Shown: positions 22,755 to 32,689, counted from the stretch's first letter. The stretch: DNA of 34,159 nucleotides from Bacteroidales bacterium (GCA_019415705.1 DXYS01000026.1:37305-71463), one strand, 5' to 3'. A program made the numbers and translations. The notes: generated by a model from the letters alone, not told the origin.

Positions 22755-25700
22755 TTATTTGATAATCTTATAGGTACTTGTCTTGCCGTTGTCATAGCGG
22801 TCGACGACGATGTTCACACCGTCAAACGCACGGTCTGAACTGTGGCCGAGCACATCATAATATGTGCGGCTCACGACTTCACCCTCAAATACCGTATCTT
22901 CTATCCCACTAAGCTCGCCGACTTCAGACGAAGCGCTGAGACTGCCATACTCGTTGACGGCCTTGACAACATAGTCATTCGCTGCGGCTGCGCGAGCGGT
23001 GACAACAGGAGTGTAGTTTGTCTCAGTGGTGATAGCCACGACGTTCTCGTTGCCGTCGATAACGATGTAGCAGATAGCATAGTCGGATGCGTCCCATGAG
23101 AGAGTACCGTCAGACCCTACTGCGACATTTGCGGGAGCTGCCACGGCCTCGAAGAGCTTGCGGGGATTCCAGTCGTCAGTGCCGGAGGTCACATTCTTAT
23201 ATGTATAACGGGCGGCCTCTTCGGCTGTCAGCACAGGATTGACCTTTGTCGTCTCGGTCTGTCCGTCGACTCTATATTCGCTGCGTCGGCCTGTAAGATC
23301 GATAGGATTGCCGTCGGCGTCCATACTATTGTATTCGGCGAAGATTTTGGGTGCTATATGCCATTCGCTCCAGCCTTCAGCTGCAAATGTAGCTTTGAAA
23401 CGGTTGTTGAGCAGCACGGCAATAGGCTCGTTCTGCCATGCGCGTCCGAGTTTGTGATTGCTGCCGGGGCCGTCAAAGACACAGCTTTCGATTACATAGC
23501 CGTATTTAGTGCCGGCTTTATGAGCGGGAGCAAAGACGACAGAGCCGGTCTCGCGTGCCTGCATGAACGTAGAGTTCTCGACATAGACATCGCCGGAGCC
23601 ATAGAAGTAGTCAACGGCGCCTTCAATCATACAGTTATTGACATAATGGCGGTTGGCGACACTTTTTACGTCAGTGTACCATGTGTCTTGGAATGAACGG
23701 AAATTACAGTTGTAGAATGTCTGACGGTCGCCTGACGATTTCATGGCGAGGCCCATGGGACCGGCCTGACGCTCTACGCCGTATGAGTTGAGATAAGTGA
23801 TGTTCTCGGTGTAGAAATCAGATGCGTCGACCTGCACAACTCCACTGTAGCCATAAGTCTTTGACGACGGATTGTTGGTCGAATACTCCCAGCCGATATC
23901 GCTCGAGCCACCGTTGTTAATCCAGTATTTGATGATAGTCTTTGCCTTGTCCTGACCGATAAGGTGAATAAACGGTTTGTCATTGCTTATCTTTACAAGT
24001 TCCTCATATTCGCCGTTCTTTACGAAAATCAGCCACGGAGCTATGCGACCGGTCGGAGCGGCATCAATGGCAGCCTGCACACTTGTGTAGTCTCCGGTAC
24101 CGTCTTTAGCTACGACCGCGTTAAAAGGACGTGCTTCCGGAATGGGACGCTCAAAAGTAGTAAATGTAATATGAGTGCCGGCAAATTCATTGCCGCTGAG
24201 GTCGGTTATAGCTCCTTTCTCTATTTCGAGAGTATATTGTGTACCATAATCAAGACCCTTGTAAGCGTAGGTGACAGTTTTGCTGCCGAAAACGCCCTCG
24301 AGCTCTACTCCGTTGAGAGTTACGGAGCTGTTACCGGCTTTTACGCGCTCGTTGAACGAGAGGACGAAATTGCCGTTGGCCGATGCGTTGTCAGAGCCGT
24401 CAGCCGGCGAACTTGACACAAGGACGGGAGCCTCGTCATCATTAAGAGCTTTTTGGTCTGCATAGATGACGACATCGCTGAGATAAAAACCTTCGGTATC
24501 ATTTGCACCGGGGGTGCTGAGCAGAGGCGACGATGTGTCTCCAATCCAGCGTACATAGACCACACCGAGATTCTCCGGCAGCTGAGCGTCAAACGTAATC
24601 CATTGATTTTTGTTTTCAATGGTGACAGTCTTGAGGTCAGTGTACTCGATGCCGTCTGTCGAAATTTGCATCTTCTGGACAGAGTGAACGCAGTCATTGT
24701 CAGCAGCTATATTTGAATGAACGCGGATGTTGGTGTATCCGTCAGCATTGAAGCGTGCGACAAAATAACGGGGATTATCCATGTCACTGAAATTGGTGTA
24801 ACGGCGAGCGCAGTTGACAGAGCCTGTGCCGAAATCGCGCTGTGAGCCGCCCCAGTTAGTGCGTGTGCCGTCACCGTTGAAGAAGTCGAGAAGTCCGAGA
24901 TTGTCAGAAGCGAATGCATAATCGCCCGGACGGTTGCTGCGGGGCTCACTTGCAGCGAAGTCCCATGCTACGATAAAGGGTATCACGTCAAATGTGGCGG
25001 TCAGCTCTTTGGCCTCGTTGACAGTGACTGAGCGGGCTTTATCGGCTGAGCCGTCCTCCCAATTGAGGAAGTTTGTGACCGAGTTGGGAACAACACTGAC
25101 CACAACCTCCGTACCGGCCTCATAAATGCCGTTGACGGGCTCTGGCGAGAAGCTTACTTTGCCCCACTTCGCGCCGTCACCGGCGAGATTGACTTTAAGA
25201 GCAAACGTTTCGACAGCGGCAAAGACAGCTTTTATATCCGTATCTTTCGTAATTTCAAATTTATATGGATTTTCGGTAGACAGTACCGCACCTGCGTCAT
25301 CCTGCCACGAGGTGAAACGATAGCCATAGGCTGCGGTAGCAGTAACTGTCACCTCCTCGCCGACTTCATATACGGCCTGAGCCGGAGCGACAGAGCCGCC
25401 TTCGGTCGGAAATGCGGCGGCTGTAAAGTTTGCAGCCGCAGACACTGTCTTAAGCCAACGCGGGTCGCCGATAATGCCGCCGATCGTAGAAGCTGTCGCC
25501 AAGGGTGAGGAAGACACGATGGTAAAATCTCCATTGTCAGCATCCGGGAAAGACAGAGCATTCATACCGAGGTCACCGAGCGTCAAATCGCTGATGTCTT
25601 TGGTCGCAGTGCCTCCCATATTATAGTCGCCGTAATCAACCACAAGATTGTTTTTCGCAACAAGGCTGCCGGCATTGGCGTGAACAATGAAAGGCTTGAT

Positions 25701-26429
25701 GTTGTCTGCACCACCTTTATATATAATGTTATCCTTTAAAGTGTAGACAGAGCCTGCGCCATAGTTGCCCTCGACCTTTGCCAAGGCACGGTCATTGCTT
25801 TTGCCCCAACGATAGACGGTGTTGTTGGTGAAACTGAATACAAATGCATTCGACTCGTCTTTTGCGTTGGGTTTGAACAGGCTCTCGCCGTTTGTATAAT
25901 TATACAAAGTGCTGTTGCTGACATCGACTTTCTTAACGATGTGCTTGGGGTACATGAAGTTCCAGCCGCCGGAGCCGCAATCATAAATGAGGCAGTTCTC
26001 AAAAATAATTTCGTCAATGGTATTGCCCGTGCTGTTGGTGCGCAGAAAACAGCGGCCGATACCGTGAATAGAGCAATCCTTTACGGTAATGGTCTTGATG
26101 TGGCCGTAATTGTCAAGATTGATGAAATAGCTGTCTGTCGGATGTATGTCAAGCCCCTCGAGGATAATACCGCCGTCGGTGAGTGACGCGTCATTTGCCC
26201 TGAACAGAGACAGGAAATCTACGGCTGCCCCATCAGCCGCTTTGAGTGTGATTGTCTTGCCTGACGGGAAAGTCAACTGGCCTCCGTATGAGCCTTCCGC
26301 CAATACGAGCACATCGCCGTCGGCTGCTGCGGCATAGGCATCGGCAAAGTCACCGGTGGTGACATTCACCTCAGCTGCCTGCAGACCCAATCCAGCCGTC
26401 AAGGCGAGTGATAAAAATAGTTTTTTCAT
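22755..26429 (-). CDS. multidomain secreted CE8 pectin methylesterase
   Basis: A 1224-residue exported protein. Order: signal peptide (1-18); right-handed beta-helix (about 19-325); two bacterial-repeat modules (about 338-485, with GEEVTVTATAAYGYRFTSW); a galactose-binding-like module (488-660); a Big_5 Ig-like module (665-768); pectinesterase domain CE8 (775-1080); an FN3-like module; and a C-terminal sorting-like domain (about 1165-1224). CE8 removes methyl esters from pectin galacturonate. The catalytic set is seen as SFQDTWYT near 913, GAVDYFYG near 940 and LGRAW near 995. The oxyanion glutamine expected in the (Q)AxAL motif near 895 is replaced: GPMGLAM. It is second in an operon, 47 bp after GH95. 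Confidence 0.92.
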   Translation of the reverse strand: MKKLFLSLALTAGLGLQAAEVNVTTGDFADAYAAAADGDVLVLAEGSYGGQLTFPSGKTITLKAADGAAVDFLSLFRANDASLTDGGIILEGLDIHPTDSYFINLDNYGHIKTITVKDCSIHGIGRCFLRTNSTGNTIDEIIFENCLIYDCGSGGWNFMYPKHIVKKVDVSNSTLYNYTNGESLFKPNAKDESNAFVFSFTNNTVYRWGKSNDRALAKVEGNYGAGSVYTLKDNIIYKGGADNIKPFIVHANAGSLVAKNNLVVDYGDYNMGGTATKDISDLTLGDLGMNALSFPDADNGDFTIVSSSPLATASTIGGIIGDPRWLKTVSAAANFTAAAFPTEGGSVAPAQAVYEVGEEVTVTATAAYGYRFTSWQDDAGAVLSTENPYKFEITKDTDIKAVFAAVETFALKVNLAGDGAKWGKVSFSPEPVNGIYEAGTEVVVSVVPNSVTNFLNWEDGSADKARSVTVNEAKELTATFDVIPFIVAWDFAASEPRSNRPGDYAFASDNLGLLDFFNGDGTRTNWGGSQRDFGTGSVNCARRYTNFSDMDNPRYFVARFNADGYTNIRVHSNIAADNDCVHSVQKMQISTDGIEYTDLKTVTIENKNQWITFDAQLPENLGVVYVRWIGDTSSPLLSTPGANDTEGFYLSDVVIYADQKALNDDEAPVLVSSSPADGSDNASANGNFVLSFNERVKAGNSSVTLNGVELEGVFGSKTVTYAYKGLDYGTQYTLEIEKGAITDLSGNEFAGTHITFTTFERPIPEARPFNAVVAKDGTGDYTSVQAAIDAAPTGRIAPWLIFVKNGEYEELVKISNDKPFIHLIGQDKAKTIIKYWINNGGSSDIGWEYSTNNPSSKTYGYSGVVQVDASDFYTENITYLNSYGVERQAGPMGLAMKSSGDRQTFYNCNFRSFQDTWYTDVKSVANRHYVNNCMIEGAVDYFYGSGDVYVENSTFMQARETGSVVFAPAHKAGTKYGYVIESCVFDGPGSNHKLGRAWQNEPIAVLLNNRFKATFAAEGWSEWHIAPKIFAEYNSMDADGNPIDLTGRRSEYRVDGQTETTKVNPVLTAEEAARYTYKNVTSGTDDWNPRKLFEAVAAPANVAVGSDGTLSWDASDYAICYIVIDGNENVVAITTETNYTPVVTARAAAANDYVVKAVNEYGSLSASSEVGELSGIEDTVFEGEVVSRTYYDVLGHSSDRAFDGVNIVVDRYDNGKTSTYKIIK

Positions 26430-26476
26430 GATTAAAGTTTAAATTGATAAATATTGAAAGGTTGATTATATGTCAG

Positions 26477-29400
26477 TCAACGGTTTAGATATTTTCCGCC
26501 GCGAGTGACGACAATGCCGTGATAATTTTGGGAAACTCTTTGCCCAAACGTGTTGTAGAGGTTTTTATCATCACATCGTATGTCGTCTGTCCGAATATCT
26601 TCAATCGCGCTTTTCTGATTATCGAATAACTCAACTTCCTGACCCGGCTCTGTCGGGATGTCATATAGATAAGTCTCAGGGATATGGACCGCTACAATCT
26701 TGCCGGGATTTGATACTATAGGAGCCGGCATATTGTATGGCTGGTTGATTGCGTTAGTATTCATGCCTTCGGCTGCTTTGAGGGCATTGCCGTCGGCCCC
26801 ATAAAGGACGGTGTTGCTGCGCAGACGCAGATTGCCGCCGAGGGTCGATTTAATTTTAACAGATACGACCTTGCCGTTACGCCATTTGAGCTGAGTGATT
26901 TCAAAACCGCCGCGTGCGCGCAGGCCGCAGACCTCACCCTCAGACCATGCCGACGGCAAAGCCGGGAGCAGATGCACGAAACCGGCATGTGACTGAAGGA
27001 GCATCTCGGCTATGCCGGCGCAGCAGCCAAAGTTACCGTCAATCTGGAACGGGGCATGTGCGTCAAACATATTTGCATATGTGCCGCCGTTGGGGTCTGA
27101 CATTGTGATATTAGGCGAGACAAGGCGCAACTGATTCTTGATAATTGACAAAGCATGGTCTCCGTCGAGCATACGAGCCCACTCACACACCTTCCATCCC
27201 ATAGACCAGCCGCGGGCTGCATCGCCGCGTCCGACCAATGATTTATAGACTCCGCTGAACAAGGTCTCATTCTCATAAGGCGAAACCTGATTGCCGGGAT
27301 AAGCGCCCCACAGGTGCGAGAGGTGACGGTGAGATGTGTTCTCGCGGTCCCAGTCTTCCTGCCATTCCTGCACCTGTCCGTATTGACCGATTTTATAGGG
27401 TGTCAGCTTGGCCTTGAGCGCATCAAGTGCAGCGGCAAACTCCGCGTCTTTACCGAGTACGCGCGCTGCCTCGGCTGTGTTTTTCAACACGTCATAGACC
27501 ATCTGGTTGTCCATAGCCACGCCGCCGAAGAGAGAGACATTCATATCCTTGCCGGCGTCATTTGTATATTTCCATTTGCCGGGGTGATTCTCGGGAGAGT
27601 TTGACGGACAGACGACCATATAACCCGTGTCGGGGTCTTTGACAAGAAAATCCTGATAGAATTCCGCACACCCTTTTAGTATCGGATAAATATCTTCAAG
27701 GTATGTTTTGTCGCCCGAGAAAAGATATTTCTCCCAGAGATGAGAGCAGAACCATGCGTTGCATGTAGGCCATACGCCTACCGGACCATTGTCGACAGCG
27801 CCGGTCGTGCGCCACAAATCTGTATTATGATGGAGCACCCAGCCTCTGGCTCCGTACATCTCCGAGGCTGTCACAGCACCGGTCTTTGACACGTCGCGTA
27901 CCATCTCTACAAAAGGCATATGGCACTCGGCGAGATTGGTGACCTCAGCCGGCCAATAGTTCATCTCCACGTTGATATTGGCAGTATACTTTGAGTCCCA
28001 TGCAGGATACTGGCGTGCGTTAGGATTCCACAAGCCCTGCAGATTGGCAGGCTGTGTCCCCGGCTGCGATGAGCAGATAAGAAGATAACGGCCGAACTGG
28101 AAGTAATTTGCAACAAGTCCGGGATCATTGGAGTCACTGTTAAAATCATCGATACGGGTGTCAGTAGGATTCTTCTCCTTTGCAGGATTTGAGCCAAGGT
28201 CGAGACTTACACGCCCAAACTGTGCCTGATATTTGTCTGTATGGTCACCGAGCGCTGTATCTATATCATTTGCTTTTGCGATAAATGCGCTGAGATGCTC
28301 AAGAGCTTTAGCCTCGGCGTCGCCGCTTATATCGTTATAGTTGACAAAATTTGTGGCTGATGAGATGACGATGACAGCTGATGTGGCGCCTTCGACATCG
28401 ATAGACGGCGCTGCATTATTGCCCGCAACTATGCCCTGCTGGACGATGTTGCGGGTCGAGGCAGTCTGTGTGCCGCCATTGTTGATAACCTTTATGAATG
28501 TGTAGCAGTTGAGTTTGTTGGGCACGCCCTCGCTCTCAGTTTTGGCGGGCACAAGGGATGCCTCTATCATACCGTCGTCAGTGAGCTTGTTGATGCCTAA
28601 TTTCTCCATATTTGTCTTGACCGGAGCGGCGTAGCAGACATTGAAATCAAGTTTGCCCGGCTCTGAAGCCTCGATATGCATGATCGTGACATTGTCAGCA
28701 AACGAGGTGAAGACACGGCGTGTGTAAGTCACGCCGTTAGCTATATAAGATGTCGTAGCGACAGCCGTCGACAGGTCGAGATCACGCACATAAGCCTCGA
28801 CGTCACGGGACTCAGCTGTCGCTCCGGCCTCAGCATCATTGAAACGGTGACCCGGGAAGCCGACAAGCACACAACCGGCAGCCTGATACTGCGCACCATG
28901 TGATTTTGTTGACATCCAGTTGGGGATAGCGAGTTTCTGACCCTCAGTGTAGTTTTTGTTGAAGATATAGTTTCTGACTTGGTCGAGCACGCCTTTGGCC
29001 GCAGAATTGTGATTAGAGTTTGGCGACTGGCCCCAGAAAGTGTCCTCGTTGAGCTGAAGAGTGTCGATAGCGACCGAGCCGCTGACCATTGCTCCGAGTC
29101 GGCCGTTGCCCAAAGGCAGATATTCTTCCCAGTAATTTGCCGGTGTATGATACCACAAACGGTTTTTGCTGTCCAACACGGGCGAAGGCACAGGATTGTG
29201 GTCGGCCGTGATGAATGACGTCGTATATGCCTTGTCACATTTATTTCCGGCAAGGTCTGTAAACTGGTTGGCGGCAACATTAAATGTATATGCTGACGTC
29301 AGGTCAAGACCTTCGTAAGCAAATGTCACACGCGAGCCTGACACAACAGGTGTGAGCGTCACAGCGGCCGATGAACCGGTCTTGGTAAGTGTGGCCTTGG

Positions 29401-30199
29401 CCCCGTCGACAGCCTTCACGCTCTCGTTGAAGTCGAGTGTAATTTTACCGGTCGTCGCGACAGCGGTCTCGCCTTCGGCGGGAGCAATCGAGAGAAGCTC
29501 GGGACCCTGAGAGTCATCGGCAAGGATGTCGACATACTTAAGATTATAATTGCTCGTCTTGGTAGCTGACTGTATCAGCATCCTGACGGTGAGCATCGCC
29601 TTATTGTCAGCGTCAAGTGTGTAGACGGCGTCTGTATAACTGTTCCAGTGACTTGCAGCCGTATAATCGTTGAGCACTGTCCACGTCTGACCGCCGTCAA
29701 CCGAATACACGACGCCGAATTTTGTCGCCGAGCTTGAGCCGTCGCCGATAGCGAATTTCAGTTTGACATTTGTCAGACCGGTCGTAGGCATCGACATCTC
29801 AAAGAACTGGTCGTGTTTCGCCCCGTCAGTATAATCTGCCTTTGCCGTAAACTTGTCAGTCGATGCCGTGTTGATACGCAACAGATAGCTCGGCGTCGAG
29901 CCGCTCGACTTAAACTGCCATTTTCCGTCTGACGTATGGACCGTCACATAGCAGTCGTCAATCGGGAGAGCGCTTGTGTTCGGTCTCACTAAAGGTTGCA
30001 ATGTCTTCCATCCGACATTGGCTGACTCAGCCCAGCCTTTATCATTAGGCGTGTAAACTGCCGCAGTGCCTGTCTTCACCTCGTCATATCCTGTGGTGAA
30101 TTCCCAGTGTGCGGCCACAGTCTGCTCGGCCGCGCGCACTGAGACTCCGCCCATGACGAGAGCTGATGCAAGCATCAATAGGATTTTAGATTTTCTCAT
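26477..30199 (-). CDS. secreted GH95 alpha-L-fucosidase / alpha-L-galactosidase
   Basis: A 1240-residue exported glycoside hydrolase. The signal peptide spans 1-23 (ending VRAAEQ). A galactose-binding-like module (about 25-230) and a Big_5 Ig-like module (233-330) precede the GH95 region. That region starts with LWYHTPANYWEEYLPLGNG near 345 and has MNYWPAE near 745, PSNSPEN near 866 with the likely catalytic Glu, HRHLSHLWGAYPG near 966, and IDGNFG near 1055 with the partner Asp. A sorting-like tail ends it (LYNTFGQRV). The ATG at 30199 is used; the frame opens at 30271, but that codon lies upstream of the -7 box. The pectinesterase partner suggests a pectin side chain as substrate, where L-galactose and fucose occur. 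Confidence 0.94.
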   Translation of the reverse strand: MRKSKILLMLASALVMGGVSVRAAEQTVAAHWEFTTGYDEVKTGTAAVYTPNDKGWAESANVGWKTLQPLVRPNTSALPIDDCYVTVHTSDGKWQFKSSGSTPSYLLRINTASTDKFTAKADYTDGAKHDQFFEMSMPTTGLTNVKLKFAIGDGSSSATKFGVVYSVDGGQTWTVLNDYTAASHWNSYTDAVYTLDADNKAMLTVRMLIQSATKTSNYNLKYVDILADDSQGPELLSIAPAEGETAVATTGKITLDFNESVKAVDGAKATLTKTGSSAAVTLTPVVSGSRVTFAYEGLDLTSAYTFNVAANQFTDLAGNKCDKAYTTSFITADHNPVPSPVLDSKNRLWYHTPANYWEEYLPLGNGRLGAMVSGSVAIDTLQLNEDTFWGQSPNSNHNSAAKGVLDQVRNYIFNKNYTEGQKLAIPNWMSTKSHGAQYQAAGCVLVGFPGHRFNDAEAGATAESRDVEAYVRDLDLSTAVATTSYIANGVTYTRRVFTSFADNVTIMHIEASEPGKLDFNVCYAAPVKTNMEKLGINKLTDDGMIEASLVPAKTESEGVPNKLNCYTFIKVINNGGTQTASTRNIVQQGIVAGNNAAPSIDVEGATSAVIVISSATNFVNYNDISGDAEAKALEHLSAFIAKANDIDTALGDHTDKYQAQFGRVSLDLGSNPAKEKNPTDTRIDDFNSDSNDPGLVANYFQFGRYLLICSSQPGTQPANLQGLWNPNARQYPAWDSKYTANINVEMNYWPAEVTNLAECHMPFVEMVRDVSKTGAVTASEMYGARGWVLHHNTDLWRTTGAVDNGPVGVWPTCNAWFCSHLWEKYLFSGDKTYLEDIYPILKGCAEFYQDFLVKDPDTGYMVVCPSNSPENHPGKWKYTNDAGKDMNVSLFGGVAMDNQMVYDVLKNTAEAARVLGKDAEFAAALDALKAKLTPYKIGQYGQVQEWQEDWDRENTSHRHLSHLWGAYPGNQVSPYENETLFSGVYKSLVGRGDAARGWSMGWKVCEWARMLDGDHALSIIKNQLRLVSPNITMSDPNGGTYANMFDAHAPFQIDGNFGCCAGIAEMLLQSHAGFVHLLPALPSAWSEGEVCGLRARGGFEITQLKWRNGKVVSVKIKSTLGGNLRLRSNTVLYGADGNALKAAEGMNTNAINQPYNMPAPIVSNPGKIVAVHIPETYLYDIPTEPGQEVELFDNQKSAIEDIRTDDIRCDDKNLYNTFGQRVSQNYHGIVVTRGGKYLNR

Positions 30200-30245
30200 T
30201 TTGATTGATTTAATTATGATTAAATTTAAGGTGTTTGTTCCGACG

Positions 30246-30253
30246 CAAAAATA
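30246..30253 (-). promoter_or_regulatory. -7 box of the GH95-pectinesterase operon
   Basis: TATTTTTG on the minus strand, 46 bp before the GH95 ATG. The tandem repeat at 30270-30309 lies just upstream, where an activator would sit. Confidence 0.68.
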
Positions 30254-30269
30254 ATATCGCTCACCGCCC

Positions 30270-30309
30270 AAAGATTTAAATATCGGGTCAAAGACTTAAA
30301 AATCGAATC
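30270..30309. promoter_or_regulatory. 20-bp tandem repeat, candidate operator of the AraC regulator
   Basis: Two adjacent copies, AAAGATTTAAATATCGGGTC (30270-30289) and AAAGACTTAAAAATCGAATC (30290-30309), agree at 16 of 20 positions. The 20-bp period, about two helical turns, would place two binding sites on the same face. It lies between the divergent regulator and GH95 promoters. Binding is inferred. Confidence 0.65.
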
Positions 30310-30367
30310 AATCAATGCGCCAATGTGGAAAATTTGTTACCTTTAGGACAAAATTAAGTCATATACC

Positions 30368-32590
30368 ATGTCAACCACACTAAGACTGCTCTGTCTGCTC
30401 GCTGCATTATACATCACATTGTTGCTGCCTGCCGTAAATAACAGCCGCACTATCACCACCCGCTATGACTATCGCGACTGTCTGCCGGGGCAGCGAGTGG
30501 CCGGAGGCGTGCAGGATGAGAGAGGGCTTATATGGTTTTCGACATGGAACGGTCTTGTCTGCTATGACGGATATGATTTTCATCAGGTAAAAATCGAGCC
30601 CGGCGACAGTGCCTCAATCTCAACCAATCATCTCCTTGATATCCATCTATCCGACGACAAAAATATCATCTGCAATACAAGCGATGACATATATGAATTT
30701 GACTTGTCTGACTTCAAATTCAAGGATATTACTTCCCGACAAAAAGACTCTTTGAAAAACATAGTGGGACACGGATGGAGCGGCCTGACCGACCATCAGG
30801 GCAACAGATGGCATGCAGACCGCAACGGACTGTTCAAAACATCCGTCATACACCATCCGGCCGCTCTCCTCGAGGCGACAAACCGACAAGAGCCACGTGA
30901 CATGATGATAGACGATGACGGTTTTCTATGGGTTTGTCTTAAAAATAACCGCAGTATAAATATATATAATCCTGACGGGACATTATACAAAACAATAACG
31001 CTCAAAGGCCAGCCCTATACCATCTTACAGACATCCGAAGGCGACATATGGATCGGAGGCAGGCCCGGTTTTTTAATGAAATCAGACGGTGAAAGCATCT
31101 GCGACTCACCCGTTTTTGATATAGCCGAAGACAACCATGGCAGACTGTGGGTTGCCACTTTCGGTGACGGAATAAAAATGGTTGCGAATCCCCGTAATCG
31201 GCGACCGGTTTTATCGGAGTCTCTTGGCGGAAAACGTGTAAGACGTATCATAATCACACCGTCAGACAGAATTATAGCAGCCTCTACAGACGGACTTCTC
31301 ATAGGCGCAATTGACAAAACCGACCCGTCAAAGACCGAAATACATGCCATTCGGCGCGAAAGCGGACGCGAGTCAAGTCTCGCAAGTAACTCTTTAATGG
31401 GTATAGCCCGTGACAGCAAAGGGAAGATTTATATCTCGACCGAGAGTTCCGGTGTCGATGTCATTGACGAAAATGCGCTTTTCGGACCGTCTCCTGAATT
31501 TATACATCTCGACTGCACCGACTCGTCGCACACAAACAATATCTCAAAAAGTATGGCTCTGTTCGGCGATACACTTCTGATTGTCTCCGGCATAAACACT
31601 CTGACAGCCTACAATACCGAAACGCAACGCAGTGTATCATTCGGCCGGATTTTTTGGACTGACTCGTGTGTTTTCTCTGAAGCAGACCCGATAAGGCTAT
31701 CTGACGGATCATGGCTTGTAGGAGCGATTGACGGTGTCCTCAAAGCCACTCCGCATAACATCTATTCACGCGGTTATATTCCTCCCATAGTTTTCACAAA
31801 TCTATCAGTAAACGGCTCTCCGGAGCGCTTTAGCCTTACGAACAGTAAATCGGTCTCACTCCGGCCGTCAGAGCGCAACCTGTCAATCTCATTCGCTGCT
31901 ATTGACTATATTGACAATAATGGCATAAACTATCGTACGAAACTTGACGACTCTCCGTGGACCGGCCTATCTCAATCGCGCTCGGTCACGCTCTTCGGAC
32001 TCAGGCCCGGAACTCACACTCTCTGCGTCCAGTCTACCGACCGTTATGGCCGTCTTGTCGACAATGTCACGTCCCTCACCATCAATGTCAGACCCGAGTG
32101 GTATGAGACATGGACGGCACGCATTCTCTTCATACTGCTCGCGTTGGCCATAATCGGCGCAATAATTTATACCATATTATATATCCGGCGTGTAAACGCC
32201 CATCGCCGAGAGCTTTTAGAGAAATATATGGAGCTGCTCAACAAAGGACACCAAAGCGGAGACACAGCCGACCGCAGCCTTCAGCGCAAGTTTGACGAAT
32301 CGTCATTTCTGAAACGCGTACGTGCCTATATCGAGCAAAACATAGACAATCCCGACGCGAATATCGATGATATGGCGGCCGCGGCAGCCGCAAGCCGTTC
32401 GACGCTCAACCGCCATCTGCGCTCGACACTCGGTATCTCGGCCTCGCAACTGCTCATCAAAGCACGTATGCAGCATGCTTCTGAACTTTTCGATAAAGCC
32501 GGTGACAGCGCTGACCCCGCAGAAATAGCGCGTCAGTGCGGCTACACCGACGTCTACTACTTCATGCGCGTCTACAAGAAATTTCGATAA
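30368..32590 (+). CDS. membrane-bound AraC-type regulator with propeller and Y_Y_Y sensor
   Basis: A 740-residue protein built like a Bacteroides hybrid two-component regulator without its kinase. Residues 1-22 are a signal/anchor. About 40-465 form a periplasmic propeller of Reg_prop-type blades (GLIWFSTWNGLVCYDGYDF, DIWIGG, DNHGRLWVATFGDGI). A Y_Y_Y domain spans about 470-577, a membrane helix 581-607, and an AraC helix-turn-helix 647-740 (DDMAAAAAASRSTLNRHL, and EIARQCGYTDVYYFMRVYKKF). Histidine kinase, ATPase and receiver domains are absent, so a signal must pass directly to the DNA-binding part, perhaps by dimerisation. The protein stops at YKKFR, lacking the usual G-x-x-P-x-x-Y-R tail. 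It probably controls the divergent GH95-CE8 operon in response to a glycan. Confidence 0.9.
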   Translation: MSTTLRLLCLLAALYITLLLPAVNNSRTITTRYDYRDCLPGQRVAGGVQDERGLIWFSTWNGLVCYDGYDFHQVKIEPGDSASISTNHLLDIHLSDDKNIICNTSDDIYEFDLSDFKFKDITSRQKDSLKNIVGHGWSGLTDHQGNRWHADRNGLFKTSVIHHPAALLEATNRQEPRDMMIDDDGFLWVCLKNNRSINIYNPDGTLYKTITLKGQPYTILQTSEGDIWIGGRPGFLMKSDGESICDSPVFDIAEDNHGRLWVATFGDGIKMVANPRNRRPVLSESLGGKRVRRIIITPSDRIIAASTDGLLIGAIDKTDPSKTEIHAIRRESGRESSLASNSLMGIARDSKGKIYISTESSGVDVIDENALFGPSPEFIHLDCTDSSHTNNISKSMALFGDTLLIVSGINTLTAYNTETQRSVSFGRIFWTDSCVFSEADPIRLSDGSWLVGAIDGVLKATPHNIYSRGYIPPIVFTNLSVNGSPERFSLTNSKSVSLRPSERNLSISFAAIDYIDNNGINYRTKLDDSPWTGLSQSRSVTLFGLRPGTHTLCVQSTDRYGRLVDNVTSLTINVRPEWYETWTARILFILLALAIIGAIIYTILYIRRVNAHRRELLEKYMELLNKGHQSGDTADRSLQRKFDESSFLKRVRAYIEQNIDNPDANIDDMAAAAAASRSTLNRHLRSTLGISASQLLIKARMQHASELFDKAGDSADPAEIARQCGYTDVYYFMRVYKKFR

Positions 32591-32635
32591 TCAGTAATAC
32601 AAAGTTTTTGTTCTTAACACTTTTAGCAACACAAA

Positions 32636-32667
32636 CAAGGCCGAAACCTTTATAGATTTCGGCCTTG
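32636..32667. terminator. two-way terminator between converging genes
   Basis: A perfect 11-bp stem CAAGGCCGAAA / TTTCGGCCTTG with a 10-base loop. TATTTATAATGC and ten T follow on the plus strand; TTTGTGTTG follows on the minus strand. It serves the AraC-type gene and the truncated paralogue gene. Confidence 0.82.
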
Positions 32668-32689
32668 TATTTATAATGCTGTTTTTTTT

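Noticed and set aside
30200..30271. Upstream extension of GH95
   Set aside because: It would begin upstream of the -7 box at 30246-30253; the ATG at 30199 starts a standard signal peptide.
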